Shown here: piece after piece, positions 57,731 through 64,000 of the stretch
Numbering within the stretch: the stretch's first letter is position 1
Layout: every line of letters begins with the position of its first letter
Source of the DNA: Chrysaora quinquecirrha
Taxonomy: Eukaryota; Cnidaria; Scyphozoa; Semaeostomeae; Pelagiidae
Assembly: GCA_014526335.1 (NCBI GenBank)
Contig: JACTAT010000223.1
Span: forward strand, 882,083-946,082
Length of the DNA stretch: 64,000 bases
Direction of reading: 5' to 3'
Translations under genes and position numbers: made by a program
Notes under the pieces: model-generated
Database searches by the model: none
What the model saw: the letters and a program-made list of their open reading frames with translations, nothing else
Told to the model about the DNA's origin: nothing

Positions 57731-57844
57731 TTAGTAAACAGTGCTTAGCTAGACAGCGCTTTTCCATTTTGATCATGTTGAGTTTTTGTTCCGTTATGTT
57801 ATAGCTTTCAACTTGTTATTTTTTCAGCTAACTATATCGACAAA

Positions 57845-58335
57845 ACATATGTAGGATGGTCAACCCCTGTGTTTGTACAGGCACCCCTGTGTTTGTTGAC
57901 TTTGCAGTTAAGTTCTTCTACTTTCTTTTTCATTCCTTGTTGGTCCCTTTGCATAATGGCGGCTGACACAACAATCTTTGAGTGTGGGGTTTCTTCTTTT
58001 AGGATTTAAACAAATTCTCTAAGGTGCTTCGTGGTATCCACATCGTTGGTCAAATCATTGGTACCACAATGTATTATTACCATATCTGGTTTTCTTCTGG
58101 CAACTAGTTTCACATGGTCTACAATATCTCTAGTTGTTGCACCGGGATGCGGACGAACCTTTCATTGTGTTGTTTTCTTAGTCCACGGTTTTCAATCCCA
58201 TTCAAAAGGGAGTCTCCAATGACTATGACGCTTTTCCTTGTCTTTTTGTCATCTGTCTTTGTTTTCGGGTTTTCATCCTCAATCACTGTGACTGAATCTT
58301 CCTTTGCAATATTTTCAATTCCTTCCTGCGTTCAA
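57845..58335 (-). pseudogene. LINE ORF1 esterase-like fragment
   Basis: On the - strand: KPDMVIIHCGTNDLTNDVD (GTND block of an SGNH esterase-like ORF1), TTKHLREFV, a TAA, then LKEETPHSKIVVSAAIMQRD and KKVEELNCKVNKH. Frame shifts precede it. It ends within 20 bp of a + strand RT fragment. Confidence 0.65.
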
Positions 58336-58349
58336 ACAACTAACTCTCT

Positions 58350-58760
58350 GTGAATCAATTTGCCTTTCAGAAATTACATAGTACAACAACATGCCTACTA
58401 AATGTAGTTGACCCTTGGTTTCAAAATGCTGATAAGGGGAAAATAAACTTAAGTTTATTCCTCGATCTTAAAAAAGCGTTTGATATGGTAAATCATAAAG
58501 TTTTACTGTCGAAGCTAAGAGGATACGGTACTAAAGATATCACGCATAATTGGTTCACATCTTATCTGACCAATAGGGAGCAATTCTGTCACTTTGAAGG
58601 GCAAAATTCCAACAAAAGTAAGATTCAATGTGGTATTCCACAGGGCTCATGTTTGGGACCACTACTTTTCATACTATTTCATACTTCTATGATGGTTTTG
58701 TTTTCAACTACGTTTAGGTCTTGGCTTCTAAACAGAAGCAAATTGCACAGTGCATTTGAA
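58350..58760 (+). pseudogene. LINE reverse transcriptase core fragment
   Basis: LSLFLDLKKAFDMVNHKVLLSKL (first catalytic Asp), GYGTKDITHNWFTSYLTNRE, KIQCGIPQGSCLGPLLFILF. It ends before the FADD box. L2/CR1-like. Opposite in strand to both neighbours. Confidence 0.85.
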
Positions 58761-59490
58761 TCCAATTTTTTATGTCTAAACCAGGGATGGTAAGCTGGCG
58801 AAAGAGATCTCTACACATCAAATCAAACTGTTTGCAGTGAAAGTGTTTATTATCCTCAATGCCTCTCCCACACATACAAGTTGGGCTATAACAATCAAAA
58901 TTGTGTGGAAATTTGCGCTCATTTAATGCACTGGAGTTCACACGCAGCTTTGTCAACTTTTGATAACTTCTATTTCAAAGACATAATAAAAAGGCTTTTT
59001 GGTTGGTCTTATAATTGCAAGTAGTTTCCGTGTAAACTCGGATATGGATCGTGAGCTTTTGATGTCATTATCTAGCTGATTCCATTCATAAAGAACGTTT
59101 TGGAAGTAGGAATGCGAGAAACGAATAGTTCTGCCAACATTCTGGTCATATACACGATGATGTCTTAAGTTGTAAGGTTGTTCACATTCTGGGGGTATTT
59201 CAGCAAAGAGGCACCCAGGTGAACCAGTTTTTTGTAGATTGTTAAAATTACACAAGCGTCTGTACCACTTTCTGTGATATAAATCTTCCCAACCTAGTTC
59301 CTTATACAGTTTTTGCCAGTTTGTACCTCTCTATGCTCCAGTTTCAGCCAATGCAGCGTGATGCTGAGTTTGTTGGAGTCGTTTGGCAACATTTTATCTC
59401 ATTTCGGGGTCATACCTATGGTTGATAATATCACCATAACCAAGATGGGGTCTTACATAAAGCTTGTAAACTTGATCATTTCTTGATACT
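58714..59490 (-). pseudogene. LINE RT C-terminal tail
   Basis: From 59400: GTNWQKLYKELGWEDLYHRK, YNLRHHRVYDQNVGRTIRF, FQNVLYEWNQLDNDIKSSRS, then a frame change at about 58955 and MTKLRVNSSALNERKF, CMCGRGIEDNKHF (final Cys/His motif). This is the usual tail of an L2/CR1-like ORF2; the RT core is absent here and the neighbouring + strand core is in the wrong orientation. Confidence 0.8.
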
Positions 59491-61335
59491 TATTTGGAGA
59501 TGTATCTTACACTCAAAAAATAAGGGTGCTTGATAGGGTTTTTCAACTTAATAAGGGTTGTTTTCCACTGTTGGGGTTTTTTGAAAAACCTAAAAAGTTT
59601 TTATATTTCTAAGAGTTTTTCTAGGGGTTTTTTGGATTGCCGCTGGGTTTTTAAAACACGAAAGGTTTTTTTTTGAAAATCATAGACCTTAGCAAGCAAA
59701 AGCTCTACAGGCAAAGCTTGTACGCTAAAATTAATACTTCTGAAATGGATATGTGTATTTTACTCCCAAATGCTATTGTTTTTTTCGATTCACCTGATTG
59801 ATATTGCACCATTTTTCTAGGTACTGATGTTCAAGCAAGACTCCGAAGTAGCTTGCTAGAGTTCTGAAAGTTAAAAGAAATTTTTAGACTGGTTTAGATT
59901 GAGGGAGAACCTTTTTGCAGTAACCTTAAAAGTAAATCAGATATTCAACTTGATAGCACTGCATGACTTGAAATTTCAATAGCGATTGTAGTTGTAGTTG
60001 TGAATAAGCATCCTACATTACAAATTGCAATATATTTCTGTCGATTTGTCATGAAGATCTACCTATAAGTTAAGGCTAGCCACTAGAAATACTAATAGCC
60101 CACTGTACATTCATGTTGATTTTGGCTATTTTAGGCCAAGAAGAACTCCAAGCCTTACGGTCATATAAATTTACAAAGCACATTTAAGGGCATATTTTCA
60201 AAATTTACAAAACTTCATATTTTCCAGACGTATTGGAAATTTTGTTGAAAAATTTGGTTGGTGAAGTTAGCTTGGCTATAGGCTAGATAGAAGAGTTGGG
60301 CAAAACAAAAAGCCTCCTCCAAATTAACCGCCAAAAATGAAAAGCAAAATTGACAAAAAAATAAAAGGAGTCTTTCAGTGTAGTAAAATATGTTTGAGCA
60401 AATATTCCCTAACATCACGAAATTAAGCTCTATCTATATCTAAAAAACATTAAAAACCTGAACTAAATTAAAGTAAATTAAAGTAAGCCTTAGGGGGAAA
60501 TTTTAGGTGTTCCCACCTTGCATTAGAAGGAAAAACCTTCAGCTTTTTTGGGGTTTTTTGAAAATCTATGCATGACTCATGCAACAATCATGAAACACTA
60601 AAGGTGAAACTAAACAACGTACCTGATTAATGAAGAAGTAACAAAATCCTTCATAGATTTGATTTTTTTCCACGCAAAAACAAATTTAGCACTACTATCT
60701 ATCCTTTCTGGCCTGTACTGACAGAAAACATTTTGACTGCAGCTTCAAGTTCAACTTCTAGTTTCAAACTCAATTTCGAATCATCGAACTCTAAAATATT
60801 TCCAGTCTTCCTATTGGGTAGAAGTCTGTTTTGGAAACCTTTGAGATTCATTCACAATCTAGAAAGCTGAATGAAAACGAATTAGAAAATAGCAAAATTG
60901 TTCTCGAAAATCTGAGAGGTCGAAAGGTAATTTTGGAAAAGTAGAAACATTGGAGACTCAGAACTCTTAATGTTTCACAGTCTGCACTCTTCGCAGAAAT
61001 TCTTGTCTCCAAATCGAGTTCTCCTGTTTTCAAGAAAAGAGCAACCTTAAATCCCCATGGGGGTACTCCAATAGAGGCCTGACACTGGGTCAAGTTGGTT
61101 TTACGGTCTTGGTAAATGACTACCAAGTGACCCGATTATAACAATAAAGAAATGATACAGTAACTTTGGGGTGTGGCATGATACTATTCTTCTTTGCATC
61201 CAATTTTCTGGTGTTTTGAGCTTAGTTTGTAACTTTGTCCGTACTCAAAAGTAGCAAACGTTTTACAGGAGATTTTTTGCCTGATGGAAAGCTATCAAAC
61301 AGTGTGACACATAGAATTTTACACTACAAATTAGG
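59491..61335. other. No recognised genes
   Basis: AT-rich with GGGGTTTTTTGAAAA-type strings near 59570 and 60550 that may be ends of an unidentified element. Open stretches on the - strand at 60418-60215 and 61126-60848 show no motif I know. Confidence 0.4.
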
Positions 61336-61339
61336 GTTA

Positions 61340-62450
61340 TTGTTTTATTTACCTATGAAATTTAGCCCAAAAAGGGAACTGAAATCATTTTCTTCGTTTT
61401 CTATTTAGATTCGTATTCAGTCCTGTAAATATCTTGCATAGCGGAAAATCAATACCGCTAGCCAGTAAGTTGTGTTTTACAGTAATACCATTTTGCTATA
61501 CTGTGGTATTTGCCAATAAAATTTAGCCCAAAAAAGGACTAAAATCATTTTCTATGTTTTCTATTTAGATTTGTATTCAGTTTTGTAAATACAGTGCATC
61601 TTGAATTACAGACAATCAATACCGCTAGTCAGTAAGTTGCGTTTTTAATACCATTTTGCTATACTATGGTATTTGCCAATAAAATTTTGCCCAAAAAGGG
61701 GACTATAGTCATTTTCTTCCTTTTCTATTTAGATTCGCATTCAGTCTTGTAAATACCGTGAATATAACAGTAAATAAATATAAGTATAAATGTAATAGAA
61801 TAGAATCTAATACAAATATAATATAATATAATATATTATAAATATGATATAAATATAACAGTAAATGTAACAGTAAATACAGTAAATACAATATTGTAAA
61901 TACAAACAATCAATACCGCTACGCTCTTTTTGTATAAGAAACTAAGATTTTTTCACTACTCAAAGTTTCTTAGTTTTAAAAGACAATGCTGGTACTGAAA
62001 GTTTCTTAGCAATTTCTTAGGGATCAAATTTTTTATTGTCAAAACAGGTAATTGACATTTGCATTGGACAAATAGAAGAAGGAATACAATTAACGTTTTT
62101 TTTCCATGCGCTGTTTTTTTTTTCAAATAGACACTGGTGGTGTATGTAACAGAAGTTCGTTTTTCGATGCTATATTTCTAATTCTGAAGATTGTTGAGAC
62201 CTGTGAGCTTACTATCATTTTGGGTCGAGTACTGAAAGTTTCTTAATCAATACTGATCTCAGTACTGAGTTTCTTATAAACAGGTTTCTTAAAAACAAAA
62301 GAGTGTAGCCAGAAAGTTGCCTTTTTAATACCATTAAGCTATACCATGGCATTTGCAGATAAAATTTAGTCAAAAAGAGGACTAAGTTCATTTTGTTCGT
62401 TTTCTATTCAGATTCGCATTCAGTCTGTTATAAATACCATGTTATCAGTT
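61340..62450. repeat. About 168-bp tandem repeat
   Basis: Units share AAATTTAGCCCAAAAA, GTTTTCTATTTAGATTCG, TTCAGTCCTGTAAATA and CAATACCGCTAGCCAGTAAG. Copies begin near 61345, 61510 and 61675, and one lies at 62308-62440 beyond a MITE. An AT-rich (AATAT)n expansion at 61770-61900 is internal to the third copy. Confidence 0.8.
61922..62305. mobile_element. Tc1/mariner-like MITE (384 bp)
   Basis: Inverted ends CGCTCTTTTTG and CAAAAGAGTG, both leading into TAAGAAAC-type sequence, flanked by TA (61920-61921, 62306-62307). Dropping one TA restores the repeat unit CCGCTAGCCAG found in the other copies, which fixes the limits exactly. The interior is dominated by TTTCTTAG motifs; no ORF. Confidence 0.8.
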
Positions 62451-62530
62451 ATAATGATTTAAGCAGAATCCATTGTTTCAACAAAACTTTTTATTAAGTT
62501 TTAGATTTTCAAAAATCAAAACTCGGAAAA

Positions 62531-64000
62531 ATGGATTGTCCAGCAGCAACATGGACAGAGCAAGATGTTTTGCGGTGGTTGGAAGAAATTGGCTTGAGCA
62601 AATATACAGCTGCATCTATTGGTAAGCTGCTGTAAAAGATTTTTTAAAATGCCAACTGTATACCGGTGTACAGACTGTAACGTGCAGAAATTTTCAGTGT
62701 TGAAATTCATTCAGCATCTGATTATTCATCATCCCGAGACGTCCATCATTTGTGGTATCGACTGATGTCCAGTAAAATTGAGTACGCCTTTCAGCTTTCT
62801 TGCTCATTTATATCGAAAAAATAAGAACATTATTCGTGATGGACAAGGCAATGCCTTAAATAATGCAGAAGAAGCGAACTTGTCAGGTGACAAATTTGAT
62901 GATGTTGTGCCAGATATCAATGTGTCACATGATTAGGAGATGATGATGCCCCTCTCAACAGCATATCAGGACATTTCAGTCGAGCAAATGCTTCCAAAAA
63001 AGGTTTCCAAAAAGACTTTGTAATTGTCCTCATGAGGCTGTCCGAAGAACACATCTTAACAAGGCAGGTGCAGCTTGACTTTGCAAAGAGTACCAAATAG
63101 TTAATCAAATTTGTCACAGAAAATTTTTCGGAACTATTAAAGTTCCATTTAAAGCAGAAAGGTTTCAATATCGAAGAACATGATGATTTGAATGGATTAC
63201 TTTCGGGTCCCAAAATGTTCACTAGAAGCCTGGCTAGCATACAGTCAGCGCACAGGTATCAAGAGTACTGTAGAAGCACATTGTCACTAGTTGAACCATC
63301 GAAATACGTTGTGGGAATCTAGGAAGAAGGCAAGCAAGAAACAGTACAATATATTTCCGTATTGGATGTTTTAAAATTGGTACTTGCCAAAGAAGATGTC
63401 ATAGCCCACATTACAAGACCATGTGGCAAGTCTGGAGATGGAAGACTCGATGACTATGATGATGGTGAATTCTTTAAACAGCATGAACTGTTTTCTGGAA
63501 ATGGCTTAGCATTGAGGCTTCACTTCTACACAGACGAATTTGAAGTGGCCAATCCTTCGGGATCCAAGAAATCAATCCACAAGATGTGTGCTTATTATTT
63601 TACAATAGGCAACACAAATTCAAGATACAGATCAAAATTGAAAAGCATCTTCTTAGCAATGTTATTTCCGTACAAATTGCTATGGAAACATTCCCATGCA
63701 GATATCCTGAAACCACTGTTGGATGAGCTTGCAGTCTTGGAAACAGATGGGAATGCGATAAAAGTTGGAATAACAGTTTCAAATTTCATGGAGCAATCGC
63801 AACAATATCAGCAGATAATCTTTCAGCCCACTCTGTTGCTGGATTCAACTGTAGCTTCAGCTCTGGAAGAATCTGTAGATTTTTCATGGCAACATACGAT
63901 GAAATGAAAGTCAATTTTAATGAAGAAAACTTCTGCATTTGGTCTGAACAAGTCCACCAGTACCACCTCAATTTCATATCAGATCAAAATTTCTCAAAAG
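62531..64000 (+). pseudogene. SAM-domain plus zinc-finger transposon-type protein (runs off window)
   Basis: ATG 62531 starts a SAM-domain-like segment (TWTEQDVLRWLEEIGLSKYT), followed by GTAAGC at 62622. From 62649: YRCTDCNVQKFSVLKFIQHL and a second Cys/His unit IICGID*CPVK...HLYRK. Then, with frame changes and TAGs at about 63098 and 63319, comes a long conserved-looking body: YDDGEFFKQHELFSGNGLAL, LHFYTDEFEVANPSGSKKSI, HKMCAYYFTIGNTNSRYRSK. A last frame change near 63830 leads to SAHSVAGFNCSFSSGRICRF. This matches a family widely repeated in fish and invertebrate genomes; function unknown, probably of transposon origin. Confidence 0.65.

Noticed and set aside
61709..61909. 66-codon Leu/Tyr-rich frame as a membrane protein
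   Set aside because: It reads an (AATAT)n expansion in a tandem repeat.
1..64000. tRNA, rRNA or other structured RNA genes
   Set aside because: I found no cloverleaf-like or rRNA-like stretch by eye; a tRNAscan-SE or Rfam run would settle this.

Overview
The window looks like an AT-rich metazoan chromosome segment, most likely from an aquatic invertebrate such as a cnidarian. The evidence is GT-AG introns, CR1/L2-like LINEs, a piggyBac, Kolobok-, Academ- and hAT/ZMYM-type DNA transposons, and a Polinton/adintovirus-class element. The species call is inference. I see no clear single-copy host gene; nearly everything recognisable is a mobile element in some state of decay.

Region 1 (1-16.9 kb) is a decayed Polinton (adintovirus-like) element. 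The C-terminal half of its protein-primed family-B DNA polymerase lies on the + strand (1-207 and 5867-6335), split by a LINE (208-5866) that holds a piggyBac transposase and a cysteine-cluster fragment. Convergent to it, on the - strand (16.5 to 6.7 kb), is a compact virus-like gene array: a truncated second copy of the PolB start, a Fic-domain protein, two small basic proteins, an unknown protein, an A32-like packaging ATPase, a chromodomain integrase, three related capsid-associated-type proteins and a basic amphipathic protein. Three gene starts have heat-shock-element-like arrays upstream.

Region 2 (16.9-24.4 kb) is a graveyard of LINE, Ty1/copia-like and Gypsy fragments, with about 3 kb in which I recognise nothing.

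Region 3 (24.4-42.2 kb) is a stack of insertions whose junctions can be read directly. A hAT/ZMYM-type transposase relic is split by a 16.9-kb Kolobok-type element (TTAA duplication; P2RX7_C-like gene and an eight-exon transposase, convergent). The P2RX7_C-like gene is split by an 11.1-kb Academ-like element (about 290-bp inverted repeats, 3-bp duplication). That element's XPG/PIN-type gene is split by a 1.8-kb non-autonomous element, and a 2.8-kb fold-back element built of (TTAG)n arms sits in it as well.

Region 4 (42.2-50.8 kb) holds two LINEs in opposite orientations, the + one with an SGNH-esterase-like ORF1, and a BED-like fragment. Region 5 (50.8-57.8 kb) is a multi-exon gene relic on the + strand with a ULP1-type protease, KDZ-associated cysteine clusters of the HMGXB3-like type and a PHD finger, preceded by about 160-bp repeats that carry CRE sites. 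Region 6 (57.8-64 kb) has LINE scraps, a roughly 168-bp tandem repeat into which a Tc1/mariner-like MITE jumped (TA duplication), and the start of a SAM plus zinc-finger transposon-type gene that runs off the window.
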